Source of the DNA: Volutella citrinella
Taxonomy: Eukaryota; Ascomycota; Sordariomycetes; Hypocreales; Nectriaceae
Assembly: GCA_034401135.1 (NCBI GenBank)
Contig: JAWZSP010000004.1
Location: 3,906,001-3,970,000 of the forward strand
DNA: 64,000 bases
Reading direction: 5' to 3'
Positions 32,075-45,100 of the stretch are shown here, in pieces. The translations under genes were made by a program, and so were the position numbers. The notes under the pieces are model-generated. The model searched no databases and was not told where the DNA came from. It worked only from the letters and a program-made list of their open reading frames with translations. The number at the start of each line of letters is the position of its first letter. Position 1 is the first letter of the stretch.

Positions 32075-32583
32075 GCGAGAGCGCCAACTAGTGTGATGAG
32101 AAATTGCATTTGTGCTGATACCCGTGAAGAAAGAGGAGGAAGACAGGCTCGGGCTCGACATAAAGCGGTGACTGGTCTTGGAAGCAGAGACCCCCCAAAA
32201 TCGATAACCCGAGCGGAGGAGAGGGACTAGGGCGACTGAGTCCCAGATCGCTTGATAGATGGCTTGTGACGAGAGCGGAAGAACAACGAGCCGTAAGGGA
32301 AACGAAGCTCAGTGGGCTTCCAATAGTGTGAGGAACAGATACAGGCCCACCTTACACGACACGGATAAAATGGCGCTATCATCTCATTCAAAATACATGG
32401 GTAGTATACATCTACGGATAGAACTCGACTATTTCTCCAGGTGCCGCAAATAGAGGCGGCATGGGATAGGCAGGTTTGACCAAATATAAATCGCTTGATT
32501 CGCTTAGAAACATGTCTTGACGCAGTGTTCCTCGTCCTCCGGTTCCCTTCTCTTGCCCGCCCTTTGCTGTTTATTCGGGTTTC
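32075..32583. other. Spacer between convergent PEX11 and hemerythrin-type genes
   Basis: About 500 nt holding two 3' untranslated regions. The only open frame (32259-32453) is short and lacks features. Nothing else is recognised. Confidence 0.5.
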
Positions 32584-33407
32584 CTACATGACAATCCTCA
32601 CCATCTCTTCCTTAGTCCAATACCGGCGCATGTTCTCGGCGCCGAGCGTTTTGACCTCTTGGTCGAGGTGCGTCCACAGGACGTCGCCCCAGGGCTCCAT
32701 CTTGGAGCGCAGGACCGACATCTCAAAGTCATCCTCGCCAGAGCGACAGCGGTTGAGGTAGGCCTGGAAGCCCTCGAGCCCGGCGTGGATCTCCTTGTGC
32801 TGGCGCAGCAGCTCGGCAGAGGCGCTGGCGCGGAACTCGGGCATCTTCTTGGCGAGGATGGGGAAGACGTACGTCTCCTCGATGCCGTGGTGGGTGGTGA
32901 GGTACTGGGCGAATTGCAGGCCCTCGCTCAGGAACTGGCGCAGCGACATGCCCTGGGGGCGACGGCCGGTGGTGCAGGCCGTCCAGAGAAGATTCCACGA
33001 TCGGCGGAAGTGGTCGTGCTGGGGTGACGGGTGTTAGAGGATCATGGGACGACCGTGGTGGGGGAGAGACTCACAAAGTAGTCCATCTTCTCGGCTAGGC
33101 GGTTGTAGACTTTAAAGTCGTGTTCTGATAGGGGCGGCAGATCCTCTTGCGAGGTCTTGGCCGGGATGTCGGACGCTTCGCTCTGAGACATGGCGGCGGT
33201 TTGGTGATGGCGGCGCTGGGAGGTGTAGGGATACGGATTGACGGAGTGGCTAGCCAATGCTCTAGATGTAGATGGTGACGGCCGGGGAGACGCTGCAGCG
33301 GATGTTTGGGTAAATCGGCGACAGGCGCGAGTGACCGGCGGGGTGGTTGTGGTGGTGAACCTCAAGCTTTTGTATATCACGGTCGAGGTGCCTCGGGCGA
33401 GCTGCAT
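32584..33407 (-). CDS. Hemerythrin/HHE cation-binding domain protein with mitochondrial-like leader
   Basis: Probable di-iron four-helix protein; the role may be oxygen, NO or metal handling, not shown here. Exons 33075-33407 and 32584-33018 sum to 768 nt (255 aa). The first roughly 70 residues are rich in Arg, Ser and Thr and almost free of acidic residues (MQLARGTSTVIYKSLRFTTT, RACRRFTQTSAAAS), which resembles a mitochondrial targeting sequence. A second in-frame Met at residue 73 (MSQSEASD) could give a cytosolic form. HHE helices follow: HDFKVYNRLAEKMDYF-HDHFRRSWNLLW, then YLTTHHGIEETYVFPIL and LLRQHKEIHAGLEGFQAYL, with the His and Glu ligands in place. The intron (56 nt) interrupts just before HDHFRR. 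Confidence 0.87.
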
Positions 33408-34822
33408 ATCTCAGTCGCCACAAGCGCGCTGCGTCGTCGTCGTCGATTGTCGCCTCAAGGCGGCGCGCGGGAATCTTATGAGCGCTGGCTACGAGATCTA
33501 GGGGCGCAGGTCAAGGGAAAGGGTTACGGAGGGCGACGGAGGGCAAAGACTGACTCTCTCTGCCCTCCCCACGGCCCTGTTCTCTTTTACCTTACCTACC
33601 CAAGTCTGCAAAGGCAGGGCCAAGGACAGGGCCCGCCCATTCCACTCCCAGCGCATCAAGGCACCTATTGGAAGCTGCCAAATGCTAATATGTCCTCGAA
33701 GCCACTGCGCTACGGGCGTGTATTGACCCGCCCGCGCGGCTCCTTAGTCATCTGGCGCCCGCTGGAACCACAGCCTTCAGGGGAGGCGGTCACTCCTGCT
33801 TGGGACCATCCATTGGCCACAGTTTCGCTCGCTAAGGTAGGTTCCGATGCGCCATGATGTCCAGCATGTGCATCGGGCAAATTTAGAAGCACACTTCTGT
33901 TGCTGGTAACAAGGTCAGCGCTATGAGTATTTCACTAAACGTTCAGTGGGGAGCCTATGACGAACGGGAGGGTTCGTTCTCCATGGGACCAAGCCGTGTC
34001 GCCAAGTCGCCTCTCATGTCGGTAAGAAGCCCGGGTGGAGGCCGTTGATGCCAGTCTCTCATTACTACAAAGTTAAAATCCCAATTGCCTTACTCCGTAC
34101 CTGGGTAGAGAGCATCCAACTTTTTCGTGGGCAAGGCCAACTGCCACTGCTGGGAAGTATTTGGGTTGTGTCTTTAGCCCGCCACTGCCTCCGGACTTTT
34201 TCTGGTGGCGCATCAGCCATCAATCCCAAAAGTCGATGAGCGCGCGGCTATCTGTAAGCAGCTCTGGCAACTGCCTAAGGCCGTAACTGGTTGCCGCATT
34301 TTCCCTGGGACCACATGCCAGAGAGAGTAGCGTGTGGTTGTGGACATGGACAGACCAAGAACACACTCAACATCATTATCAACAACCAGATCAGGCGCAT
34401 CTCGAGGTAGTGTAAATAGTTGGTCAAATCATCAGTGAAGCACAATTTCTTTCAACTACATAACCACATCTTCCTACATGATTCGATCTCCATGTAGATC
34501 TCGAGGCCACAAAGGGCCGCCCCAGGTCGGCTTCGCCAATTTCCACCGCAGGGAGCACGCAGTTCGAGGACATGGCATCTCTCTCTCCTCTCCTCTTCAC
34601 TTTCTCCGGGCCTTCGCCCCCCCAAGGCACCGCAGGCATTGCATGTGGAAGTCTGACGAGTTCTATGTATCCATATTCCGATTTCGTTTCATCCTAGTGA
34701 CACGTAGCGAGTCATTGGCCATCTCGCATTCCCCTCGCCCTTTTTTTCATTAAAAAGCACCTATCCCATGCAAAATGCAAGCAACTTGTAAGACGCCTTC
34801 ATCATTCGATATCCCCCCACGC
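33408..34822. other. Gene-free interval between the hemerythrin-type gene and eIF3c
   Basis: The left end is the promoter of the hemerythrin-type gene and the right end the eIF3c 3' untranslated region. Plus-strand open frames at 33306-33857 and 34478-34753 lack recognisable motifs. No RNA gene or repeat seen. Confidence 0.5.
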
Positions 34823-37605
34823 TTAACCCCGGACACCCAGCGCACCGCCCGTGAACTGCGTGCCGCCGGCCTGTCGCTGCGTGTTGCCGCCCGCTCGCGC
34901 TCCTCCTCGGCCCTGTCGCTGGCCTCCCCGTTGGCCGCCGCGGCCGCGTCCGCCTTGTCGCTCGAACGCGTTCGAGGTGCCCTGCGTTCGCTGCTCCAGC
35001 GTCCTCTCGTTGGTCTCGATGAGGGCACTGGCCTTGTCTGACAGCGTCAGGGCCAGCGACTGCAGTCGGCTGAGCTCCACGCCCTTGCGGAAGATGACGG
35101 TCGACGTGACCTGGTCTAGCGAGGCAGCGAGCTCCTCGTGGCTGATCATCTTGCTGACAATTGCCGCGACCTTGGTGTTGTCGAGCTCGAACATGGAGCT
35201 GAGCGTCTCCACCGAAAGGGTGTCGTAGAAGGGGGCGTAGGTGAAGAGGTAGGTGCGGAGACCCTCCTCCTGGATCTGCTTGGAGAGCATGACCTTGATC
35301 TCCTCAGCGTTGGGCATCAGATCCCAGATCTTGATGCTGTGGATAAAGGTCGTTGACTTCTTCCACTCGCCGGCGGCAAGAGCCTTGGACGCCTGCATCA
35401 CATGGTCACGGGTGTTCTCAGGGGGACCAGTGAAGATCTGCCTCTCGTGGTACTCGAGCATGCGGCGGTACGTCTTGCTGATGATGCGCTTCTTGACGTC
35501 GGGAGAGGAGCCGGTCTGGGCCAGCAGAGGGATCTCGAGGAGCATGCTGCAGGTCAGGTACACACACTCCAGCAGCTCCAGGTTGATGTGCATGTGGAAT
35601 GGGAGTTGTCGCTGCTTCTCGAGGCGCTCCTGCTCGGGAGACACCTGGTTGAATCGCTGCATCATGACACCCTGGGCCAGAAGCTCCTTCTGGCGACCGC
35701 TACCGCAGATCTCCTGAAGGGTGTTCTGGGCATCGTACACAAGGCCCTTTCGGAAGGCGCAGAGACCGACCTGGACAAGGGTTCGGTTGTACAGGATCTG
35801 GCTCTGGACGTCAAAGTTGGGGATGTTCTCCTGGAGATGCGACATCAACATCATGTCGCGCGCCTTGTAGTACTCTCCGTGAAGGGCAAGGAAGTAGACC
35901 TGGCACAACATGGCACGGGCACGGATGATGCCGTCGTTGTTGGAGAACAGGTACTGGCACAGCACGCCAACAAGGTCGCTGGCGTCCTGCGCTTGGCTTC
36001 GGGAGGTGATGGAGGACTGAACAGCATCACCAACGGCCTTCCAGCAGTTCTCCTCAAAGGTCTTGACAACTTGGGCAGGCTGTAGTAAAGACACGCAAAG
36101 TCAGTAAATCAATGCCATCTGGTCCTCGCAATTCGGATTCTTGCCAACATACCTTGAAGTAGACATGCTCAAGTCGGCGCATGACAATGCGGTTCACGCT
36201 ATCCTGGGGGGTCTCAAGGGCACTATCCTTCTGGAGGTACTCATAGTACAGCTGGCCACGGAAGATGGTGTTGTACAGAGCACCCTCATCCTGAAGTCGT
36301 TCAATGTACTCGGAGGTGTGGGGATCAATGCTCTGCAGAGAGCGGACGAGCTCATCGTCGAGCCTCTCGATGTAGGAGACGATGCTGCCGGGGACCTTGA
36401 TGTACTTCTCTCCGGCCTGCAGGGTAGGGGGCTTCTCGTCATCATCCCACTCCTCGGCGTTCTCGACGACAAGGTAGTCCTTGTTCTTCTCGAGAACGTC
36501 AAAGAGAGTGGACAGCTCCTTCTCAGCAGCCTTCCAGTGATCCAGGGGCATGGCGTTGGTGGTGCCAGAACCGAGATCGAATCGAGCAGACACAAGGGTG
36601 AGGAGAACTCGGATCTGCTGGTAGGGGGTGTTGGAAATCTCGTTGAGCTTCTCCATGACCTTGATCTGCTCCAGTCGGTCGGTGTTCTTCTTTCCACGAG
36701 ACTCGAGGATAGTTCGCAGGTGCTTGAAGATGCTCTCGGGGGTGTACTGAAGAGTCTTTCCGCCCTTGCCAACGGTAGCGAAACCCTCGTCGTCGTCTGC
36801 CTGAGCAGGGGCCTCGACCTCGAGTTTGGGCAGCTTCTTGGGCTTGGGGGCAGCGACAACGATCTCCTCCTCCTCGTCAGACTCCATGAAGCCATCCTTG
36901 TCTGCTCGGTAGGCATCGATCTGGGTCTGGAATTCCTTGTTGGTCTTCTTGATCTTCTGCTTGACAGCGTTGAGGGATCGGGCTTGGATGGCGTTCATCT
37001 TCTTGGGGGTGACCTTGGCCTTGGCGAGGGCCTCGTTCATAAAGTCCTCAAGCTCAGCAAGGATTCGGATGTAGGGCTTGGGGGTCTTGCCACCAGGCAG
37101 CTTGGTGACTTGGCGGGTGAGCTTGTCATATTCTGTGCGTCACAAAAAGAGTCAGTTTCATTCTTGATGGATTCATCCTCTGTTTCGTCTCTCCCCATTT
37201 GTGCCTATTTTTTTTTCTATTCAGGTTTCGAGGGGTGGTGGGCAGATACGCACCGGCTGAGATGAGAGTCCAGTCGCCGTTCTTCTGGCCGTTCTCAATC
37301 TGCTTGATGGAGGCCTCGAGCTCGTCAAGGCGCTTGTCCTTGGCGCTCTTGACCTTTGCTCGCACTTCGTCGTCGGAATCTTCGCTGTCGGACGATGCGT
37401 CCTTCAGGAAACGGCTGACACCCTTACCAGCAGCCTCATCGCCACTGGAGGACTCATCGCTGTCGGCATCCGAGTCCTCGTCGGAGTCATTCTGGGAATC
37501 GTTCTGATCCTGCTCCTCCTCCTCCTCCTCCTCGGAGTAGAGCTCCTCCTCGTCGCTGGAGGAGTCGGTCGAGCTGTCGTCGCCGCCGCGGAAGAATCGA
37601 GACAT
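34823..37605 (-). CDS. NIP1: Eukaryotic translation initiation factor 3 subunit C (eIF3c)
   Basis: Core subunit of the eIF3 complex that binds the 40S ribosome and recruits the initiator tRNA complex. Exons 37254-37605, 36153-37132 and 34823-36079 sum to 2589 nt (862 aa). The N-terminus [12 protein letters not shown] is typical and leads into a very acidic Ser/Asp/Glu region (repeated GAG codons near 37510-37545). The middle carries [20 protein letters not shown] and [17 protein letters not shown]. The C-terminal PCI domain runs from about residue 600 to 770, with [20 protein letters not shown] and [19 protein letters not shown]. The tail is an RGG-rich patch ([20 protein letters not shown]). 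Both introns are canonical. It is divergent from the ISA2-like gene, 577 nt away. Confidence 0.96.
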
Positions 37606-38182
37606 TTTGGGCGAGTTTTTCTTGAGACGCTGGGTCTTGTCCTGGGCAAACTCGCGTAGTGCGTGCGCGGGGTTGTTTCGATAGAACGAAAATTGAGGAT
37701 TTTTGGTGGGAGGTGGGGCGTGTGCACTTGGGGCTTAGCGAATGTGCTGTCGCCCACTGCCTGGCTCGCTGTCCGCCCGCCTGCCCGCCTGCCCACCCAC
37801 TACAATGCCACTGTGCGCGATATCGATAACCGCCCGGGTCGCCTGGTCGTGGCTGTTGCTGGCACAGTGGCACCCTTAGGTCATTCGCCCCTCCCTGGTC
37901 ATGTGACTCATCCCTCTGTCCCTCAGGGTTGCTTTCTCCTTGGGACACGGCAAGTACCTTGTACCTCGGCGTTTGTCTCGTTTTCCTGGCCGTGGCCGAG
38001 TCGCCGTCGCCAATGCGGGTCCATCGAATAATTTCAAGATCTAGCAAACCAACGGCCCGGAATCTTGTATTTCTCAGCAACCTACCGAGTTCCAGCTCCC
38101 GCCAACCTACCGATCCAACACCGCACCGCCCTTCGCCTTCCCCATAGCCCTGCACCTACCTGCTACGCGACTGCTATCAACC
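37606..38182. other. Divergent promoter region between eIF3c and the ISA2-like gene
   Basis: About 580 nt serving two housekeeping genes. It contains a short imperfect repeat of CCCGCCTG units (about 37776-37800). No TATA box is obvious, as is common for housekeeping genes. Confidence 0.5.
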
Positions 38183-38967
38183 ATGCCTCGTTTACGTTGT
38201 ATCGATGCGCCGTCCACGGCAAGATCCTTCATCCAGATCGCCAACCGCAGCTACACAACCGGAGCCTCGCCGCCCGTGACGCCTTTTGACTTCCTCCTTC
38301 CCCGAGGCACTCCCCAGATCGCCACGTCTGCGGCTATCCATGTCCCTGCGCCCACAGCAAGGCCTCAATTCGCCCCAACAAGCTCCAGGGTCAGACGGCC
38401 ATGGCAACCGCGGATCCAGACCCTGCCACAACGACACTTCTCGTTCACCCCTATACAATTCCAGACCCGTGCGATTCTAAACCCTCAAAAGGATGAAGAC
38501 GGAAACGATATGGTACTCGAGATCACTCCCCGAGCCGCCAAGGTACGCATGCCTTTACGAAATCCACATTGCTACTTACTAACACATTCATTCAGCGGTT
38601 GTCACAAATCATGGACAAGGATGCCAACCCAGACCTTGCACTACGAATCCAGGTCGAGAGTGGTGGGTGCCACGGTTTCCAGTATCTTATGAGTCTCATC
38701 ACGTTGCCACCGAAAGACGCCCAAGAAACCTCGACCATTATCAACGAGGACGACACGATTTTCCAGTACATTGCCGATGACGCCGATGCCGCTACGAGTT
38801 CGGACCTTGGTCCGAAGATTATCCTGGACGAGCCCTCACTCGACCTACTAAAGGGGAGCAAGGTCGACTTCACACAGGAGCTCATCGGCTCACAGTTCAA
38901 GATTGTGGACAACCCTCTTGCCACAAGCAGCTGTGGATGCGGCACCAGCTTCGATATCAAGATGTAA
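38183..38967 (+). CDS. ISA2: Mitochondrial iron-sulfur cluster assembly protein, ISA2-like (A-type carrier)
   Basis: A-type carrier acting in the mitochondrial matrix in maturation of 4Fe-4S proteins. Exons 38183-38542 and 38596-38967 sum to 732 nt (243 aa). A long basic N-terminus (MPRLRCIDAPSTARSF, RVRRPWQPRIQTLPQRHFSF) fits a mitochondrial presequence. The HesB/IscA domain starts at LEITPRAAKRLSQIMDK and has the three conserved cysteines: one in ESGGCHGFQY and two in SSCGCGTSF near the C-terminus. FKIVDNPLA also fits. The C-terminal pattern is closer to ISA2 than ISA1, but the assignment is by eye. Intron 53 nt, GTACGC to CAG. Convergent with RPL7. Confidence 0.9.
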
Positions 38968-39336
38968 TTAGATAGATACAGCGAATAGCTACCCCAGGCT
39001 TGCACGCCATGGATAGTGGTCAAAAAAATTAACCCCACACTATGTATAAGATCAATAATACCCCTCCCAACATCCCAATACCCTGCATATGCGTGCCTTT
39101 CAGTATTAGTCTATGAATGGAGTAACCCACAGAGAATCACATTGGGCATAAAGATCATGAGTCACATTCATCGCACTGCAGGTCACGAAAAAGAAAAGTG
39201 GGGAAACTCGAGTGTGTCATTCATCACGGTATCAATTGCCAAATCCCTGTCATGTCATGATACGAACGCCGAGCAACCTTGCAATTCAATGCATTTTTCA
39301 AGTCCTAATGACCAATTCCAATTAACCCATTTTTTT
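38968..39336. other. Spacer between convergent ISA2-like and RPL7 genes
   Basis: Two 3' untranslated regions in about 370 nt. A long open frame on the plus strand (39016-40056) is the shadow of the RPL7 coding sequence. Nothing else is recognised. Confidence 0.6.
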
Positions 39337-40797
39337 TTAGTTCATCTGGCGGATGAGAGCGTTGATGTGCTCCTCGCGGTTGCCAAGGTCACCGCCCTCG
39401 ATGAAGTGCTTGAACTTGCGGGGGCGGAAGCCACCAGTAGGGTTGCTGAGCTTGAAGGGCCACAGGAAGTTGGAGGCCTGCTTGAAGTTGGGGCCGACGG
39501 AGTAGATCTCGTGGATGAGATCCTCCATGCAGACGATGCCGTACTGGCCGAGGCTCTCCTCAATGATGGAGTTGTCGGTGAGGGCAGTGCGCTGCTTGTT
39601 GACCTTGCCGTATCCACGCTTGTAGACGAGCTCCTTGATGGACTTCAGGTTGGGGTAGCCGTAGGCGACCCAGGGCTCGACGATCTTGATCATCTCGGTG
39701 GTGGCCTTGGTGACCTTGATGAACACACCGTTGTTGATCTGGAGGAGACGGAGAAGCTGGAGGATCTTGCGGGGCTTGGGGGGCATCTTGTTGATACCCT
39801 TGATACGGATGAGGAAGATGAGCTTAGCCTCAGCGGGGATGTAGGCAGAGTCATCGGCCTTGGCAACGCGGTGAAGACGGATTTTCTCGCGCTCGTTGTC
39901 GCGGTACTCCTTGACGTACTTCTCAGCACGCTTGAAGATGACACCACGCTTCTCCTTGTTGGCCTGTTCAGACAATTAGTCTCGTTGATTCAAAGTGAAA
40001 TGCAGCATGAATCGTGTTTGGTCAGGCAATGTCAGACCCGAAAGAAGGTTAATTGATCAACAGCATCGACGAGTGTCTAGTTGATGATATATGTTGTGCA
40101 TCATTGTGCCGGGGTTTGGGAAGTCGAGGTTACTCACAGCCTTCTTCTTGGTGATGGCCTCGGTGCGCTCAGCGCGGGCCTTCTCCTGAGACTTGCGCTT
40201 CTTGAGAAGGGTCTCAGGGACCAGGATCTGGTCGTTGGTGGGGACACTGTGATGGAAGATTAGCTCGCAGCCCAGATACCGCGAGGAACGCTGGTATGGG
40301 AACAGAGCGCCGGTGCGAGAACTGTTGCTGTGCGACATTCTCCGCATGGCTGACTCGAAAGCTGAATTTGATCGGTGAGCAGGCGCATCGCTATTGGCAT
40401 GCAAACAAGTTTGCTACCAATTGATGTCCTGTTACGCTCATCCGACAACACCCCAGACAACTGAATGTCTTAGGAATAACTAGTCGTGGGCCAATTGTGT
40501 GCCACGGCATTTTCAGCACGAGGCACACGCGTCACCCAGACGATGAATTTCGGAGAGTAGATGCGAAGCAACTTCATCTCCAACACCCCAAGCGACGTCT
40601 CTCAGTGCACAGGCTATGTTCCAAGCTTGGGCGACTGAGGGAGAGGCCCGAGAAAAATCGAGCTGGCAGGTCATCCTCTCGACATCGAGATCGTGACACT
40701 CCAGCGAGAAGACTGCGGCAATCTGCAGAAGAAACTCGACACCGGGCATCTGCCCATGCCGTTCCCTTCAAGGAGCAAACACATACGAGGCAACCAT
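39337..40797 (-). CDS. RPL7: Cytosolic 60S ribosomal protein uL30 (RPL7)
   Basis: Structural protein of the large ribosomal subunit. Exons 40787-40797 (11 nt), 40138-40246 and 39337-39963 sum to 747 nt (248 aa). The body is unmistakable: [77 protein letters not shown] and the end [10 protein letters not shown]. The second exon has no plausible start. I therefore place the start in an 11-nt exon (ATG GTT GCC TC) followed by a good GTATGT donor and a 540-nt first intron, giving the N-terminus MVASVPTNDQ. The context CAAAATGG and the divergent RPS14 start support this, and long first introns are common in ribosomal protein genes. The first exon is inferred; the rest is certain. Confidence 0.93.
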
Positions 40798-41113
40798 TTT
40801 GTCGGCGACGGGCTGTGGACGGGTCGGTTAGTGTTGTCGGTCGTGGTGTGGAAGAAGGAACAAGTCTTCTTTTTTTCAGCGGTCCCCTTAGGTTGGGAGG
40901 AAGGGGCGGGGACCCGCTCCACCACGAAAAAAAATCCTAGGGCAGGGCTTTCTGATTTCCCACCGCAATTTGCAATTTTTTCTGCCGCGCCCCACCGCTC
41001 CTTGCGGACCCTCACCACCACCAAACTAGCAGAATCGCGGGAAACTCTCGTTTTGGTGATCTTCATTCTCAACAGCCCAATCGACGAGTAACCACAGTCG
41101 TCCAACAAACAAA
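40798..41113. promoter_or_regulatory. Divergent 316-bp promoter shared by RPL7 and RPS14
   Basis: Two ribosomal protein genes start in opposite directions 316 bp apart (ATG to ATG). The interval must hold both core promoters and leaders. It shows T-runs (around 40868-40876), GC-rich blocks and pyrimidine-rich tracts, but no clear TATA box. I cannot name a specific factor site with confidence. Confidence 0.65.
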
Positions 41114-41742
<629 letters not shown>

Positions 41743-42103
41743 GCTGCTCGCTTTTGCGGCTTGGATTGGACAGGAGTATCGCTATTTGGTTCCTCTGTGG
41801 CGTTGAGAATCACGAGGAGAACGGCTTTATTGCCTGGTCTCCAGTTCTTCTGCTACATCTGTCCCGGTAACGGGATAGCGGCAGTAGACAGTTATGAATT
41901 CGCCCGAAGAAGGCCCATGAATCATTCTCTTGTCACACATTGTCCCCGTGTTTGTGAGCAAACCAGTAGTATGTGAAATCTGTTAGTCCGTATCACTGTA
42001 TATACCCACGGCCCCGGTGAAACCGTGCGTCTCCCGAGTTGGTAGCCTCAGAACTCGAAATGACGTGCCCAAGTCAAAGCTTAAGTACTGGGTGTTGCCG
42101 GCT
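41743..42103. other. Spacer between convergent RPS14 and RAD26 genes
   Basis: Two 3' untranslated regions in 361 nt. No further feature recognised. Confidence 0.6.
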
Positions 42104-45100
42104 CTATTTAACCCCCGGCTTCAAGACCCAGATCCCCCTACCCGTTCCTCCGGTTTTATTAAGTACGGCAACTCTATCAAGCCCAGCCTTGAACTCGTCG
42201 CTCTGCTTCTTTCCTGGGCAGTAAGGGTTGAAGTGATCAACCAGCATCTTACTCGGCACCCGGCCGCCGTGCCTGTTTATAAATGTCTTGATCATTGCCA
42301 TAAAATCCTTTGCCTTGAGGTTCTTATCGGCTCCCGGTGTCCCCGAACGGGAACTGCTGCCACTGCCGCCGCCTAATCCTTGTCGGTCGGCAAGGTTGCT
42401 CATGATGCCAGCTGAGCTTGGTCCTCCCCGGCGGCGATTTCCTCCTGGACGGCCTCCCTGACCAACTTCGCCCGTCCAGGTAACCGTGCCGATGGGCATG
42501 CGGCGGGCTTCAATACCAGCTTGGCGAAGGTGTGCTGCAGCTTGGCGGGCCACCTGGTTCGCTTCTTGACGCAGGACGCTCTGATCTGCTTTCGCCTTCT
42601 GGGGCCCATTGACAATTTGCTCGTGATCATAGGCGCTGTTGACGGAACGGGCAAAGATACCCTCCAGCATCCGCCGCTCGTCATGTGCCGATTCATCTTC
42701 TTTGAACTCTTCCATAGCTGCAACAAGGTCCATCTGTTGCAACTCATTGCCCTCTTTGTCCTGGGGATTGAGGGACTGAATCTCGCCATTATTGCGGGCG
42801 AGAGTGAGTTCGGCGCCCTTGAAAACGTCGCTCCTCGAGGCACTGGCATCAGGGCCTGATTCAAAACTGAACAAATCGTACAAGTCTGAGAGGTCATAAG
42901 AACTCCTTTGCTTTGGATCTTTCAAGACTTTATTCGTCATGAATTGCTTGAAAATCTGGCGGTGATAAATTTTTTCCTCGATTGTCCCCTCTGTCATTAG
43001 TCGATAGATCTTCACTGGCTTGGTCTGGCCGAGCCTCCAAGCTCTCTCACGCGCTTGGAGATCGGTGGATGGGTTCCAGTCTGGGTCAAAAATGATGATG
43101 CGATCCGCTCCAGTGAGATTTGTGCCCAGGCCACCGGTTCGGGTAGTCATGAGAAACACATGGATTAAAGGGTCCTCGTTGAACCTGTCAATCATGGGCT
43201 GGCGTTGATCCACGGGCGTCTCGCCGTCCATACGAACGTACGATATACCACATTCTCGGATGCACTTTTCGATGATGTTGAGCATCTGCTTGCCTTGAGA
43301 AAAGAGGAGCATTTTGTGGCCATTTGGAATCATGACCTTTTGCAATAGATCTTTCGTCAGCTGCAGTTTAGCTGACAACTTCGGATTACCAAAGTCATAT
43401 CCCGGCTTCGTCGCAAGGCTTTTGTCCAGCAGATCAGGATGGTTGCAAATCTTGCGGAGAATGTCAATGCCATAGAGCGACTGCCTACGTCGGCTCAAGA
43501 TCGATGAGACTTCATCCGACTTAAGGAAAGTCTCGTACGCCTTGCGTTGTCCATCTGTCAGCTTGCAGAAAAGGACTTGCTCCGTCTTCTCGGGAAGATC
43601 TGCGGCCACATCCACCTTCAACCGCTGGAGCAAATACTCGCCAATGGTCTCTTTCAACGCTTCAGCACACTTCTCGGCTGTCATGACCTGTAGATTCGAA
43701 GCATTGGCGTAGCCACCCTGTCGGATAGGGATTTCGAATTGGGTCCTGAAGTTCACCAATGTGCCCAGGCGCATTGGATAGATGAAGTCAAAGAGTGACC
43801 ATAGTTCGGTCAAGTTATTTTGCACAGGCGTTCCAGAAAGAATGACCCTGTTTGGTGTGTTCAACTCTTTGCATGTGACCGTAATCTCAGCATTTGGGTT
43901 GCGGATCTTGTGTCCCTCATCCAGGACGGCGTAGTCCCACTCAACGGGCAACAGCTCATCCGCATACGTCTGCAGACCTGTATAAGTCGTTACTAGAACG
44001 TGACCGTTCTTGACGACTCCGTTGACTATCCTTCGAGCCGCTTTCTCGGATTTGCTCTTGATCGGCTTATAGTGGTCCAGATCGTACTCGTCTTCGAATT
44101 TGGGATGCATCATGCCGGTGCCAGAAGCATGTAGAATGGCAACGCGCAGAGGTGGCCACCAACGATGAAACTCGCTTACCCACTGGCGAAGAAGTGTCGC
44201 TGGCGCAACCACAATAACAGGCTTTCGCAACCTCTTGCTATAATGAAGCGCAGCGATGAAGGCAATCAGCTGAACGGTCTTGCCCAAGCCCATCTCATCT
44301 CCGATGATGCCGCCAACTTTTTGCTTGTGGAGCTCGGCCAACCACTGCACGCCTGTTTTCTGGTATCCGAACAGGGACGGATGAATGTCTCCTGGCAGCT
44401 TCAGATCGTCGCCGAAGTCAAGGTCTGGAAAATCAGGTGCTGGCTTGAACCATTCGTCCTCCTCCCCGTCGCTCGCTTCTGCGTCGTCAGAAGTGCTCGC
44501 TGTCAGACGCCGTGCTCTCCTTGCCCGACTCCTTCGAGTGACCCAGTCATTTAGCCTTTGCTTGAAGTACACCTCGTGCCCGTCATCCAGCTTGCTCAGA
44601 TCAATCGCATCCTGCTCGGCCTCTTTGGTCTTGGCTTTTGCTTTGCGGCGCTGATCCCGGATGAGGTCTTCTTCTGTCCCTTGTTGCCATACATCGTGAT
44701 CTTCGGATTCGGACGCAGATTCATCCTCAGGTTTGAATTCTGCAGAAGGGCTTCGCTCTGCTTCCACCCGTCGTTTCTTCCTAGGCCGGAGCGAGAATTC
44801 ACTTTCAACGGCAGTTGTTTTAGGCAGAGCTGGTGCTGCCTCTAATTCCAGTTCATCAGCAAACCCAGGTCGGCGAAGCGTTTGATGTGATATGGGTCCC
44901 TCTGTCTCTTGTCCGAATTGCTCTGCTGCTGCCTCCTCCTCTGCGTCCAGGATGGTATCGGCAAGATCTCCTTCAATTCCGGCGGGGCGTGGCCCACCAA
45001 TCTTGGCGAAGGGCGTAATTTTACCCGTTCGGATGAGATATTCTCGATGACTCTCTCCCGGAAGTCTCTTAGACTTGATCTGCTTAGAATCGTCAAGAGG

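Noticed and set aside
36141..37265. 374-codon plus-strand frame opposite eIF3c
   Set aside because: Antisense shadow of the eIF3c second exon; leucine/glycine-rich composition is typical of reverse-read acidic and lysine-rich coding DNA.
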